Source: Bagarius yarrelli
Lineage: Eukaryota > Chordata > Actinopteri > Siluriformes > Sisoridae
Reading direction: 5' to 3'
DNA length: 64,000 nucleotides
NCBI GenBank assembly: GCA_005784505.1
Contig: VCAZ01000049.1
Location: 2,223,001-2,287,000 of the forward strand
Shown: positions 11,964 through 24,226 of the stretch, one piece after another
Numbering within the stretch: the first letter of the stretch is position 1
Layout: every line of letters begins with the position of its first letter
Notes under the pieces: model-generated
Seen by the model: only the letters and a program-made list of their open reading frames with translations
Told to the model about the DNA's origin: nothing
Databases searched by the model: none
Position numbers and translations under genes: made by a program

Positions 11964-12250
11964 ACTCTTCTTTTCCATCCGGCTGTTCCCTTATAGGGGT
12001 TGCCAAGCGAATCAACTGTCCCCACCTAACCCTATTCCCTACATCCTCTTCACTCACACCCACTGACTTCATGTCCTTGTTTATCCCATCCATATATCTC
12101 CTCATGGGTCTTCCTCTTTGCCTTCTGCCTGGTAGCTTCATTTCTAACATCCTCCTACCAATATATTCACTTTCCCTTCTCTGTGCATGTCCAAACCACC
12201 TCAATCTGGCTTCCCTGACTTTCTCCCCAAAACATCTAAACAACCTTCTG
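11964..12250 (-). pseudogene. LINE reverse transcriptase C-terminal fragment
   Basis: A 94-codon minus-strand frame contains FGEKVREARLRWFGHAQRRE, then GRRQRGRPMRRYMDGINKDM and a GVSEEDVGNRVRWG stretch. This is the hallmark C-terminal tail of RTE/BovB- or jockey-like fish LINEs, and the adjacent 3' end resembles their GAA-rich terminus. It is a 5'-truncated dead copy without RT catalytic motifs. Confidence 0.85.
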
Positions 12251-12254
12251 ATAA

Positions 12255-13130
12255 ATGCTGTAAATGTAAATATAATATAAGATATCCTGTGAATGTATTT
12301 GTCTAAAACTCCTATTCTTATCTGTATTCATGTATATACAGAATTTTTAATCTCTTTAGACAGACAAATGTATTCATATTTGATTACATTCCTTTCTTTC
12401 AGCATAATTTAATAACACATACACACACCACACTCTGGGCAGATATCGAATACATGCCCTGATTTCCCTGCTCCGTTCTTAATGCAAATAAGGAAGCATG
12501 CTTTTCATAGCCTCATTATTCACCCTGCGCCAATTTGCGTAAACAATGTTTAAAACCAAATCAATGAACTGCAAAGCCTCTCATGTTAGCAGTATAAGTG
12601 CTTACTGGAAACTCATGGCAGCCTTCCCCTTATTGGCAGTCTGCATTTTTTTTGCCCTTTGACGCTGGCCAAGTAGCAAGGCCTGACATCATGCAGTGCA
12701 TTTTCCACAAAGACTACTTCCTAATCATAGTGGATGGGAAGTCAGTGCATGGACGAGCTCCGGGTGGCGACTTAGGAAATAGCATTAAAGTTGCATGAAT
12801 AAGGTTTCTGTCTAAAAGACAGATGCGAGCTCATAGCAGCGGGTTACTGAGCAGAACGACTTAGTAAACATATAATTGCATTGCAGTGATTAAAAATTCT
12901 GTTTTAAAAGCTATAAAATTAATTAAGGCCATTTAGTGGATAGCAAACAACTTGCATGGTTGAGGAGGGCAGGGAGCACAATTTAATACTAGAACCCTTA
13001 GCAGTATAATTTATACTAATGTAAGCCAGCTTTGCAGATTATGGTTCACCTCAGCAGATTCTTACTATTAGTAGTTGATGTAAAAAAGAAAATTTATTCA
13101 ACAAGCATAAAGGAAGTAGTCTTAAAGACA
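12255..13130. other. unannotated; candidate conserved non-coding block
   Basis: No repeat seen at 12430-12860. Base composition is more balanced than its surroundings and includes 'atgcaaataaggaagcatgc', but nothing shows function. Confidence 0.3.
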
Positions 13131-13134
13131 GTGT

Positions 13135-13738
13135 TAAAAGCAGCTATACTGTAAGGTTTAGAGACAGCAGCACTAAAAAAGACACAGAAGAAGGATTTGG
13201 AGGTAAGCAGAGCTGAAAATGTTGGGGTTCTCTTTGGGAGAGACAGGGTTGGACAGGATCAGGAGCAAGCACATCAGAGGACAGCTCATGTTGGACATTT
13301 CGGGGAAGATGTCAGAGAGGCCAAATTAAAATGGTGTGGACATGTGCTGAGAAGAGGGAAAGTGGAAAGGAAGATCTGTATATGGAGGATGTTGAACATG
13401 CAGGCAGGAGATAACGAGGAAGACTAAAAAATGTATATGGATGTGATAAATGTGGGCATATTGTTAGTGGGAAGCAGTATGGCGCAGTATTAGCGTAGTG
13501 GTTGAGTTGTTGGACTACTAATTTAAGGACTGCGGTTCGATTCCCAGCACCACCAAGCTACAACTTCTGGGCCCCCGATAAAGCCCCCTAACCCTCAGTT
13601 GCTCAGAGAATAATGTAAGTTGTGCTGGTTAAGGGTGTCTGCTTAATGTAAATGTAAATAAAGTGGGTGTAAGTGAGGAGGTTGCAGAAGTACGGCTAAG
13701 TGGAAACAAATGATTCACTGTAGCGGAAGAAGAAGAAG
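13135..13738 (+). pseudogene. second LINE fragment of the same family, split by a SINE
   Basis: The plus-strand frame at 13197-13427 contains FGEDVREAKLKWCGHVLRR, parallel to the FGEKVREARLRWFGHAQRR of the 12 kb copy. After the SINE at 13473-13660 the LINE resumes (gggtgtaagtgaggaggttg, the GVSEE part) and ends in 'gaagaagaagaagta'. It is truncated and degraded. Confidence 0.8.
13473..13660 (+). mobile_element. SINE nested in the LINE fragment
   Basis: Head 'gggaagcagtatggcgcag', B-box 'ggttcgattcccagcaccac', middle 'gataaagccccctaaccctc' and a tail with aaatgtaaat. The LINE is continuous on both sides, so this insertion is younger. Confidence 0.85.
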
Positions 13739-13739
13739 T

Positions 13740-15105
13740 AAAAAATCAACGTATTATGCCATAATAGTATGCTTACTTCTATATAGTACCTTAAAATGGC
13801 CTATTTGTTAAATTGTTTTAATTAAATCTTTGTATATTAAATATTAAGAATGACAGGGAAGGAGTCAGGGAGCTACAGGAAGCACTGTTGATGCTAAGGT
13901 CTAAGGATTCTGAAGCACTTCCTTACCTGGAGGACTCTGGGCAAACAGGGCAATTTCTATCCCTTGTGATCTACTATCACCCTGTTCAATAACAACCACC
14001 TCTTTTCTGTTCTCTAGACTGTCATGCCAACAACAGCAAACTTAAGCAGGAATAACATGTGATATAATAATACTACAATATTAAATATTGCTGAACATCT
14101 CAGGAATGTACTATTTATAAAGGAGAAGGACCATAAGAGACACAAAAAAACTATCAGCCTTCAACCAAACAATGTCTAACTGTGCGGAAAAGGTCAAAGC
14201 AGAAAGTCCAAAGAGAGAAAAAAAGTTAACATAACAAATACACACACATAGAAACCTCCAATGTCTAAACTGTGGACTTCCATCACCACAAAATTCACTG
14301 TGTATACTTACACCAGTCTGAGCGTATCCTACATCATTAATGTCAAAATAAATAACTGTCAGTGGAAACAGGTTTTATCAGAAAAGCTCCTAACTAGATG
14401 TGTATTCATGCCAAATATGTTAAACTGGACATGTTTAGGAGAATAAAAAAACACACATGTAGTAGACACTGGTATTTTATTCACATTTAGAAACTAAGCA
14501 GAAAAGCAAACATTCATCACTGCTCAAAGACCCACCACAATGCAGTTTTTACTATGGAGTTGAAAGATTCACACATTGTCGTTATATAACGCAGATGAAG
14601 TTATCATATCACAATGGTGAATCATGGAAAGACTGTTCTAGTGCCAGAGAATAAACATCAGGCACCATGTGTCCCTAAAGGCAGTGGAATGTTTCACTAC
14701 TTTGACCTCTGTCAGTTTCAACAGCGTATTTCGCTGGTTAATGCTCGGCAATTCTTTACAGTTTTCTTTAGTAAATATTGCTTATGGTCCAACAGAAAAT
14801 GACGCTGAAAACAAACAGAATTTGAGGTCCGACACTCCTTTGCCAGCTGTCATGCTCCAGCTTCTTTATTACTTGTCTTAACTGACCAATAAATGCTTTC
14901 TGGGATTTTTTTTAATACTGTTTTCGTTTCACCAGCACTTCCCAACTGGCAGGCATATCCTATTTTAGCAGCGCCAAATATAAAAACTCTGCCTTGGCCT
15001 TATTAACATTTTTCTGTGCCCTCGATGGCCATAATGGTCACTATATTCAGTTTTTTTTAATAACAAACAAATAGAATGTGATTGGGACAAAAGGCTAATA
15101 TTACC
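13740..15105. other. no recognised feature
   Basis: AT-rich. Frames of 61-70 codons at 14261-14881 show no domain. Confidence 0.4.
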
Positions 15106-15107
15106 AA

Positions 15108-15297
15108 TTATGGCATTTGACAGAAGCCCTTATCCAGAGCAACCTCCATTTATCTCTTTAATACAGCTGAGCAATTGGGGATTAAGGGTTTGGTCAGGGG
15201 CCTAACACTAGCAAATCCTAGTGATGCTGAGAATCAAACACTGATCTTCCAATTAGCAGTCCAACACCTGAACCACTGTGCTACTAACAACTGTATG
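15108..15297 (-). mobile_element. tRNA-derived SINE
   Basis: Reverse orientation: tail 'ggcatttgacagaagccctt', middle 'ggggattaagggtttggtca', decayed B-box region and head 'gaaccactgtgctactaac'. Confidence 0.75.
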
Positions 15298-15299
15298 CA

Positions 15300-18200
15300 C
15301 TTCCTTACCTAGCTGATAAGACAGACCACAAGACATATGAAGAACTTAAATTAAGTAATATCTTCTCTCCTCTTTATACACTGATCAACGAATTCCATGC
15401 TGATTACTGGGTGATAGAGACACTGTGATTAGCATGTTTGCCTTGTACCTGTGAGTCTGGAGTTCAAATCCTGCCTTTGCCTGACTGAATCACACTTGGT
15501 AGCCAAGACCTGGTGGACTTTTTTGTTATTGCAGGATGCAGCAAATTTTAACTAGCCCTTTCATCCTGTGAAATGATTGCTGTAGGTGTTCGCTACTGCC
15601 TTGCTGCAAACTATAGCTAGTGTGCAAATGTTGAAAAAAGTACTCCAAGCCATTTTACTATTAGTTTTTGCAACTAGGCTCAAGCCAGAAGAAATGCAAC
15701 AGCCTTCATGTTTGTCCCGCAGGTCTCGGACTTCCACCTTGGCACTGTGTTTCGGCAGTAGGTCGTGGGATTGGGCTGGATTTTTTTAGCAGGGACTAAA
15801 TAAATTTTTGATACATTTAAGAAGACAAATTGTGTATATGTACTTAATGAAATCAATCATGAAAAAAACCCCAAAGTGTAGAAATTTTTCATCATGTTTG
15901 TAATGATTGGTGAATAGAAATGTTAGATCCGTTTGCCAACCACAAACAAATCATGCTTAACTGAGTGAAGCAGTCCATCAGCACTGCTACAGTAAAGGGA
16001 AATGTAACCCTTGTTTCAGTCAGAAATATTGCATATAATTTTAAAATCTGGCTTTTTAATATGTACAGACAGAACATTTCCACATAGATCTCACACACAG
16101 GCACCAGTCACATGTTAAAAATGCTCGAAATAAACACATGCATTACATCATGTTAAAGTCAAGATGAAAACTGTGAGAAAGCAAATGTGTATTTTACTAC
16201 ATTGTGGTGAAAAGTTTCCGGTCTCCTCTGCTGACAGCGTTAACTTACTGTATAATGAGCCAACTCTCTTAGGGTTAGTGTGGTTAAAGCTCCTACAGGA
16301 AGTCTACAGTCAAGATCAGCTCAGTGCATATCTGCTTCATGTACAGATGCTCTTTAATGCATAGTGAGTACAATGAAGTCTTTCCTAATATCCTCCAGCA
16401 GCCATAACCAGAGAGAAGAAATATTAATAAAATACAAAGAAAACATCCTCTGCTACACAAGAGTGAGTTGGACTGAAGTCTTATTTCCTTTCAGCTAATA
16501 TGTTATATATTTCTTACCTCCTCAGTCCCAGGTTTTAGTTGATGCCCCAGCTGGGACAATATCGGTATTATACACGCTGTTGGACACAGGAAAGCAAGAG
16601 AACCAAGGTCATGAATTTCAAAAAAGGCTAAATGTAAGACATTTTAGTCAACTGATTCGACTCCAGCGGGAAAAACTCAAAAGGGGTTTAGTTCAATAGA
16701 ACACTTAAGATTCTGTGGCCATAACTTTGGTCTGTACCGCAGATACTTCATCTCAGTGAAGGGCCTACTTTCACAGTGCAATGATCCTGTTTGGGGTTCT
16801 AATGGGTAAGCATGAAGTTTGACCCCTTAGTCCACTCTCTTGTGGAGGCTGTGCATTCAATCATTGTACCTCTGACGAAATGAATGCAAATGAGTCCCTC
16901 CTGGGAAATTTAACGTTGGCTAGGCCATCCATTGATATTTGTAACCCAATTAAATCAGACTACAAAGTGACTGAAAAAAAGAGAATGTAGTGACTGAAGG
17001 CTAAACAATGCTGTCCATTTGCATGAACGTTGTTTAAATTGTTGGAAGAAAATCAGAAGCAGCTTTAACACACATGCACACGCACACACACACACCACAG
17101 AATGAGCTAAAAAAATTCATAGTATCCATGGCAATGAATCAACATGTTGCCTACTTTACAAAATATGGTAATATATGTAAAATATCAATTTACATATATA
17201 AGAAAAATGCAAATGCAATTATTCATGAACTTTCATCGTCAATTGAGTCATTAGTTAAGTTAAGAGAGGGAAATGGGGTAAAGAGGTCATGGTGGGGGCT
17301 TATATAATAATAATTAATGATATAGAGTAGATATGCAAACCAGATTGTAGGATAGTTATTGTTACCAGCCTAAAGTTGATTATTTTTAAATAACCGCATG
17401 GAAAAGTAATATTCCTATTATATCGTAACGATATAATGATAAATATATAAATCAGATGTGTAATCAGTTTCACTTACATTTAATGTGTAAAACAGCCAAG
17501 AGAAATTCTGTTACTAACATTTTGGCAGCAATTATATCACTCCGGTCTTTCCGATAACTCCTCTGCCAAGATACTTGATATTAATACTACAAAAATAATA
17601 CTACATTAAAACGAGGAAATCTGTGATCTCACTATTAAGGAAACTGCTGTTCTAGAAAATAAAACCACACTTTCTGGCCAGTCAGATTCATGAATTTAAC
17701 ATCACTGTGTTTCATATATCAAATACACACATAAATGGCAACACTTGGTTTATTTGGAATGTAAAACCAGGTTTAATTCTTGAAAATTTTTAATGACTTG
17801 CTAGAAGGGACAGATTCATCACAATAACCTGTCTTATTACACCAAAATGAAAGAAGGAAAGTACTGACCTCAGTACGCAAAAGGGAAGTCCTCCCTATAT
17901 ACATACATTATGTTGTGGAGAAGGTCAGCTGCTTCACATTCCTGGATGTCTGACCGCTAGCTGTGACCTACATGTTCCTTTAACCTACAGATAGACTTAC
18001 TAATTGCAGCAAGAAGTGTTCTGGTGGTTCAAAAGGTAGGCTAAGTGTGTTATGGTCTTTGAGGTTTGGCCTTACGCTATAGTTAATGTCACACATGTTC
18101 TCCTACTGTGTCTGTCCTCTCCAACCTCCCAAAAACCTGGGTAAAGGAGACATCTGCATTCGTCCAGAATGCCATACAATAAATTACCCCATAAGACTAA

Positions 18201-20020
18201 CCCTAAACCTAAACCTATTTTCCAGTTATAATGCTGATATAGCTATGACTATTTCATCTTTAAACTTATTTTATATTATTATTTTATAGCGTCTCTAAAG
18301 TTTTTATATCCTCAGCTTCTGAATCGTTTTTTTTTTAATTCAATGAATGCCTGAAAACAACATCTGATCAAGTTAAATGTAATAAATAATCAAATCTGTT
18401 TCAAGGAAGGAAGAGAAACCATGAACATCTCATCCGTTTCAACAAATGGACTTTGTCCATCCTTACAGGATGTAGAACATTGTGGGACTGCAGCTGTTCA
18501 GCACAAATAGCAACAGAACACGGCAAAGGAAACACCCACAGAGCTCAGGATCCCAATTTTATATTTAATATTTACACTAACCCCAAAAAACAGCCTGTGT
18601 CATACAGAAAATTATTCAACTTGCTATTGCTAGTGCATTTAACTTGCTATTGGCTGCAATTACCGTAAATCGTTTTCTGAAAGGGGAAGTTTCTGTTATT
18701 ATGTTGACATAGAACCACTAACACTTTTGACACTAAGACAAATAGAGCACTTGGGATTTAAAAATCATTGAAATCATTTAAAGTGGTTAAGATCACAATC
18801 CAGTCAAATCAACGTTCTTATATAATCGAGTGGGTTTATTTGTACATTTGCATAATACTTGCTTAATATATCTGAATTGAGGGGGTTTAAGGAAGCTGTG
18901 TTAAAGTTTTCGGTACTCTATATGAACTCTAAAATTACTCTATATGACAAAGTGAATAGACTCTGGTACCAACATTAAAATATTGTATAACGTGAGTACA
19001 GTATTTCACTGTTAATGATCACAGTCAAAGCAAGACAGTTTCCTTACCTTCAAGTTTCATGAAGGTAAGTTGTGCGAATGAGAAGGAATGCAGTTGGCAT
19101 GTAAACAGTAAAAAAAGAATAATTCAGTTTTGTGAGCAATAAACCTTGAAAAAAATACTTTCCTCCTGGTCCAGACATTGCTTATAACTAAAAGTGGTAG
19201 GCAAATGCACAGCACCTTGAGTTCTTGCTGATGCCCCCCTGCAGTTTAACCATTCTCAAGCTTTCTATTAAAATGCCATAATATCTTCTTGAGAGGAATG
19301 ATAGAGAGTTTGAACTCCAGCTGTGAACTACGGCATCTGTAAAGTCACCACACCTTTTATTTGTGTCTTACCTTCCAGGAATCTGGCAATAGTTACCAGA
19401 GGATCTTTTCAGCAACCACGAGACATCTTACTAGTTTCTTTTTTGATGCTACACATTACTCAACTCAGCTGGGTTACTCAGACCCCTAAACCAGCATAAC
19501 CTACCATTGGACACCTGCAATTTAAAATACTACCTTAGACACCTTCTATTTCTGAGATTCTTACTATTGCGACAGTATGGCTGCTATATTTATTGCTGCT
19601 AAGCCGCTCACTGATTTTTACAGCCTATTTCTGCTATCGCTTTTTCACATTAGACTCTTCTATTGTCACTGCAATACATATCTGTTGTCCTGCGTATATA
19701 GTTTGGTTTGTCTGGTATGTGTCTAACCCTGATCTGGTCTAAATTACATTTTATTTCATACTATACTGTATTCCAGCTACATAAATGGCTGACAGAAAGC
19801 CTTACTAGATTCCACACATAAAACTAATAAAGCGAAGTTTATTGCCAGAAGCACATGGCGGCACCCAAGATAAACAAAATTAAATAAATTGTTCGCTTAG
19901 ACGTGGTTGCTTAACACTTAGAACGTCACTTACGGCAGTTCATGATTAGTATCTGTGTCCATATTACAAGTTCAAAAATACATGCAATCTGCCCTGTCTT
20001 ATTCCTATATTCAACCTACT
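15300..20020. other. mostly unannotated flank
   Basis: About 4.7 kb. 15415-15475 looks like a decayed tRNA-type head (gattagcatgtttgccttgt, ggagttcaaatcctgcc). An AC run sits at 17070-17093. No gene is recognised; open frames are 60-77 codons and AT-biased. Confidence 0.4.
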
Positions 20021-20024
20021 ACAT

Positions 20025-20376
20025 ATGGTCCAACGTTTGTGGACACCCTTTAGTGTCTTTCTTAAGCTCTTGCCCTCACATTGGAGTGGCTCAAACACTA
20101 ATTCAGCATGACAATGCCCCTATGCACAATGGCCCATGTGCTTCATGAAGACATAATGTGTTATACCCGACCTCAATTCCAGTGCACATCTTGAGGATGT
20201 TCTCCCAGACCTCCTCGTCTGATATCAGCTCCTGATCTCACCAATCAACTGATTCTCACTCCAAAAGCCTTTCCAGAAGTGTGGAAGTTATTATAGAATT
20301 CAGACTGAGACTTGATCTGGAATACAATGTTCAAAAAAACTTATGAATGTAATTATGAGATGTCCCGTATATACTT
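20025..20376 (+). mobile_element. Tc1/mariner relic (catatggacaaaa family)
   Basis: Left end 'catatggtccaacgtttgtg', then 'cagcatgacaatgcccctat' (the HDNAP-type transposase region), 'cccagacctcctcgtctgat' and right end 'gagatgtcccgtatata'. It is internally deleted and frameshifted, with no usable open frame. Confidence 0.75.
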
Positions 20377-20389
20377 TTTTCCATGAAGT

Positions 20390-22845
20390 ATATGTTTAAA
20401 TTCTGTCTAATGATTATTGCCGACCAGTCTGCCTCTGGGAAATAAACATGCACTTAAAGTATTTTATTCCGAGCTGCACACTAGTCTTGGTATAAAAAAA
20501 AAAAAAAAGCTACCTTGGGAGTTATATTCCATCCTCTCAGGCTTCCTGTTGTTTATCTACATAAATGCTTTTGATTTTGTTGTCTGTGTGAATATGTGGG
20601 AGTGGCCTTGTTGTAAGGCTGGAGTTTTCTAAGGGCTCTTTGTGCATCATGTGCAGCGGCAGCCAAAAACGATTCTCCTGATACTCAGTTTTGTTGCTGC
20701 AGATGCTGCAATTTGTGTGAAACTGGATTAAAGTAAAGCTTCGCTGCCATAAATTATCATTGCGCTACGACAAAATATCTTCCACAGAAGTCCGTTGGCA
20801 GACAGAGGTACAGACTTGTCCCTCAGCTCAATTAGCAAACAACAATATGCTGTAACGTACACACAGAATGCAGCTTTCAAGACAACAGCATCAACAGAGG
20901 AATGTATGCTAATCCAGCATCAACACACTTCCCAGTCTTTACAACTTCTGGCAGTGTGTTATGGTATGACTGCTATTACCCCCCTCACAATACAGATAAG
21001 TCGTATGATGACTGTGTCTAACCTTGCCTAATTCCGTTTCCCATGAAAGAAGAAATCCGTGAAATCAGTGTAAGCATGATTTATCTCTTTCTTTTTTCTT
21101 TTTTCTTTGTTTGTGTGTGTTACATACGGGACGCAGAAAAGAGATCAAGTACGTGTGTGTGCTCGTACTTGACATACGTAAACATTAGACCAATCACATG
21201 GTATTAACTTAACTAGTGGGTTTGTGCACAACAATAAGTTTAAATCTTTAGGCTAAACAATCAGGGGAATTTTTAACTATATTTGTCAGAGACTTTATTA
21301 CTTCTTTATTACTGCTAATATAATTTAAGTTACATAAACAGCACTACTGATTCTAAAAGCTCTGGCAGATTAGATTACCATGGCAGCACATAGAAACTGA
21401 AATCTGATTGGACAAAAAAATCGAATAATCTACATACACGTACTGGAAGCAGTGCAGCCAAGAGAAACGATACAAAATAAAGAGAATAAACTGTTGGGAA
21501 TTAATACAATTTATAACAAAAATATTAGAATTTAGGTTGTAAATGTAGGTCAGCTTCTGAAAAAGGCCTTGCTGGCCCTGACTGTCCACAAACTGCCAAA
21601 CTGTATCAAACTGTACGTCGACTCTCTGAAGATGCAGGACTTATAAGGAAAAACTAGCTCCATTTATTAAACATCTCATTTAAAAGAAAAAAAACCCAAA
21701 GATGAGAAGAGTATGTTGGCCTGAGCCACTCACTTCATTTCCAGTGATTCTGTACTTCTGAACTGAAGACATGCCGGTTCTATGAACATACCTTTTTTCA
21801 TTCTGTCTCCATTAGTGGTTTGGAACTGATGAACTGCCTGCAGCTCTGCTGGTTACTGTAATGAATAGTCTGCTCAGCCCATGTGGATCTGAGCTGTTAG
21901 TCCTGTCAAACATCTGATCAGCCTCCACTTTCCCTGAAAGTACAAAGATCTATTTCACTTCTAGTGATTATTAGCGGCTGGGACAATTTGCAGTTCAATG
22001 CAAAGGCAGTTGTGTTGTGTGTATGGAGTGTGTTGAATGGAACTGCACCCGAACTTTTGAACATTGCTAGAGAACCATGGGATAAGAAGTGCAAATGTCT
22101 CTGTGTGGCTAGAGAGGGATGAGGTTGCCAATTCGTCTTGGATCGTTTAAACTCTTGAGGGAAAGTGGAAAAGGTTTTTCTTCCAGTCAGCGGAAGAAAA
22201 CTGATGATATGGTAAAGAGGGATGAAGAAAGATGGATGCGATCTATTATATATTGCATGTTTTCCCAGAACTACATTATGCTGAGCAAGAATGTGTTGTG
22301 ATTTCTAAATCACGTGCAACATTAACGAGCAGCTGATTTATTTGGTTTTGCCTTCAGTGTCTCAAGATAGTAGTTTTAGTGAGAACATTGCTGCAATAGG
22401 TGATCATATGTTAGCTATGGGCTTTTATGGGTTTGTAATAAATAGCTTTTACTAGCATCATCCTGCTTGAAGTTGAACTCGGGACAAGTACAGTGCAGTA
22501 TGAAAAGCATTTGCAAAGTGCCTCATTTGTTCAATTGTGCGCAATCAAAACCCTGTACAGTATAATGACATCATTCTAAAAGCTGATTTGTCTAAATAGC
22601 TTTATTATTCTTTAATGGGGAAGTGGATTAGTTTAAAACCTACCAATCTTTAACAATCTTTACCAATCAGGTTGATTGATTATCAACAGAAATTGCAGTT
22701 GAGGTTCGATTGCAAGGTTGACAGCTAAAAAACTGTGCTATTCTTATGCCTATGCCCTGATCCCCATATCTCATATGATCTAAAACCTTTTAACAAGATC
22801 CATGGCATTAGTCAACCCTAAAATATTTAATCAATTTATCTATTA
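20390..22845. other. no recognised feature
   Basis: No gene or repeat family named. A 9-bp perfect hairpin (tcaagtacg/cgtacttga, 21145-21172) follows a T-rich tract. Confidence 0.4.
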
Positions 22846-22849
22846 TAAT

Positions 22850-23460
22850 TTAAAATGTGATTGGTAGATCATGGGTTCAATTCCCGGCAGCATCTTCAAC
22901 CCCAAACTGCTCAGTTAAGTAAAAATGTAATATAAATGTAGGTTTCTCATAAAAGGTATGTTATTATTGGAGCAGTTTCCATGGTAACAGCCCCAAATTT
23001 TTAGGAAGTAATAGACTAGTAACTAAGGTGTTGGTCTGCTTATTGGAAGATCATAGGTTCGAATCCCGGTAGCACCCTTACCTCTTAACTGCTCAGTTAA
23101 ATATAAAGGTTATATATAAATGTAGGTTGCTCATAATATTCATTTAATTAATAGACCAGTTTCCATGGTAACAGCACCAAACGTTTAGGAAGTGATAGTT
23201 CAGTGGTCAAGTTGTTGGCCTGCTTATTAGAAAATTACGGGGAAGTGGAAGCGCAGTGGTTAAGATGTTGGACTCCTAATTGGAAAATTGGAAAATTCCC
23301 AGCACCACCAAATCACCACCGCTGGACCCCTAGGCAAGGTCTTTAATGCCCAATTACTCAGCTGTATAACAGAATAATGTAAGTCGATCTGGATAAGGGC
23401 ATCTGCCATGCCGCAAATGTAAATGTGATCATGGCTTCGATTCCCAATCAATTCAGAAAG
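22850..23460 (+). repeat. ~183-bp SINE-derived tandem array with a nested SINE
   Basis: Units share 'cagtttccatggtaacagc' (22973, 23157), a B-box-like 'ggttc.aatcccgg' (22874, 23056, then 23434 after the insertion) and 'aaatgtaggttgctcata'. Spacing is 182-184 bp. The third unit is interrupted near 23236-23426 by a complete SINE (head ggggaagtggaagcgcagtg, tail aagtcgatctggataagggc). Confidence 0.75.
23236..23426 (+). mobile_element. SINE nested in the tandem array
   Basis: A complete copy with A-box head, a decayed B-box (attcccagcaccacc) and the tail 'aaatgtaaatgt'. The third unit resumes directly after it with 'gatcatggcttcgattccc'. Confidence 0.8.
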
Positions 23461-23774
23461 GAACTTTTAGTTTATATTAATGTAAAAGAATTTAAATTAT
23501 CCCTAAATAGCCTCTTTAATACTATACAGAATGCATAGAAAGTAATAGAATAGTTGATTTTACACTTATAATGCAATAATATCGCTCTATCCAACACCAA
23601 GTTCTTTAATTTTTTTAATATTTACTTCCAAGTGCGTGCAAAAACTCCGTACGACCAGGCAGCATGTTTATAAATGCAAGTATTGTGCATGCAGACTTAA
23701 TTTGCCTGCCTCGCAGATTTGAGAACGCAGAGGAGGAGTTCCTCCAGCCTGCTAAACCCTCCCGATGAGCTGAG

Positions 23775-23797
23775 AAAGAGAGAGAGAGAGAGAGAGA

Positions 23798-23842
<45 letters not shown>
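23775..23842. repeat. (AG)n microsatellite next to the promoter
   Basis: About 68 bp of nearly pure AG with one AAG interruption, about 380-450 bp upstream of the start codon. GA tracts near promoters can exclude nucleosomes or bind GAGA-type factors; any such role here is speculation. Confidence 0.9.
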
Positions 23843-23851
<9 letters not shown>

Positions 23852-24226
23852 AGAGCGCCATTCAAACTCCGCACCGCAACACAGAAGCAGCAACGGCGCC
23901 TCCGCCACGCACATCAGCACCATGAGGCGTGAACGGGCACGTGCACAAAGACATCCCGCTTCACTGAGCAATCAGCAGCGTCACGCGACCGCGTAGTGGA
24001 TGACAAGCACGCCGCCTTCAGCACGTTGTTAATTATTATTATTATTATTATTATTATTAATATTATTGGACTTTACGTGCAAACTATGGCGCGCTGTATT
24101 TAGATTACGGAGAAGTGCGTTTTTTTTAGTGAATGCGCTTAAAAACACTGAATTTTAATCTTTGCACCGCGACTTTTTTTTCTTTCGTTTTTTAATATAT
24201 CTTTCATATTCATTTAAAGTGAAATT
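23843..24226 (+). promoter_or_regulatory. presumptive promoter-proximal region and 5'UTR of ltbp2
   Basis: CpG dinucleotides become locally frequent from about 23840 (gcgagcgagc, cggcgcctccgccacgc, gcgtcacgcgaccgcg) in otherwise AT-rich, CpG-poor DNA, and this continues into exon 1. No clear TATA box is placed next to a defined start site, so the transcription start is unknown. The leader carries four upstream ATGs with short frames (23922, 24000, 24086 and 24133) and an ATT repeat. Confidence 0.5.
24032..24067. repeat. (ATT)n microsatellite in the 5'UTR
   Basis: Eleven to twelve ATT units with one ATA interruption, lying in the presumptive leader 160 bp before the start codon. Confidence 0.9.

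Noticed and set aside
13540..13556. tRNA-like A and B boxes at this and other sites
   Set aside because: They belong to SINE heads; none has a full cloverleaf with acceptor stem, so no tRNA gene is called.
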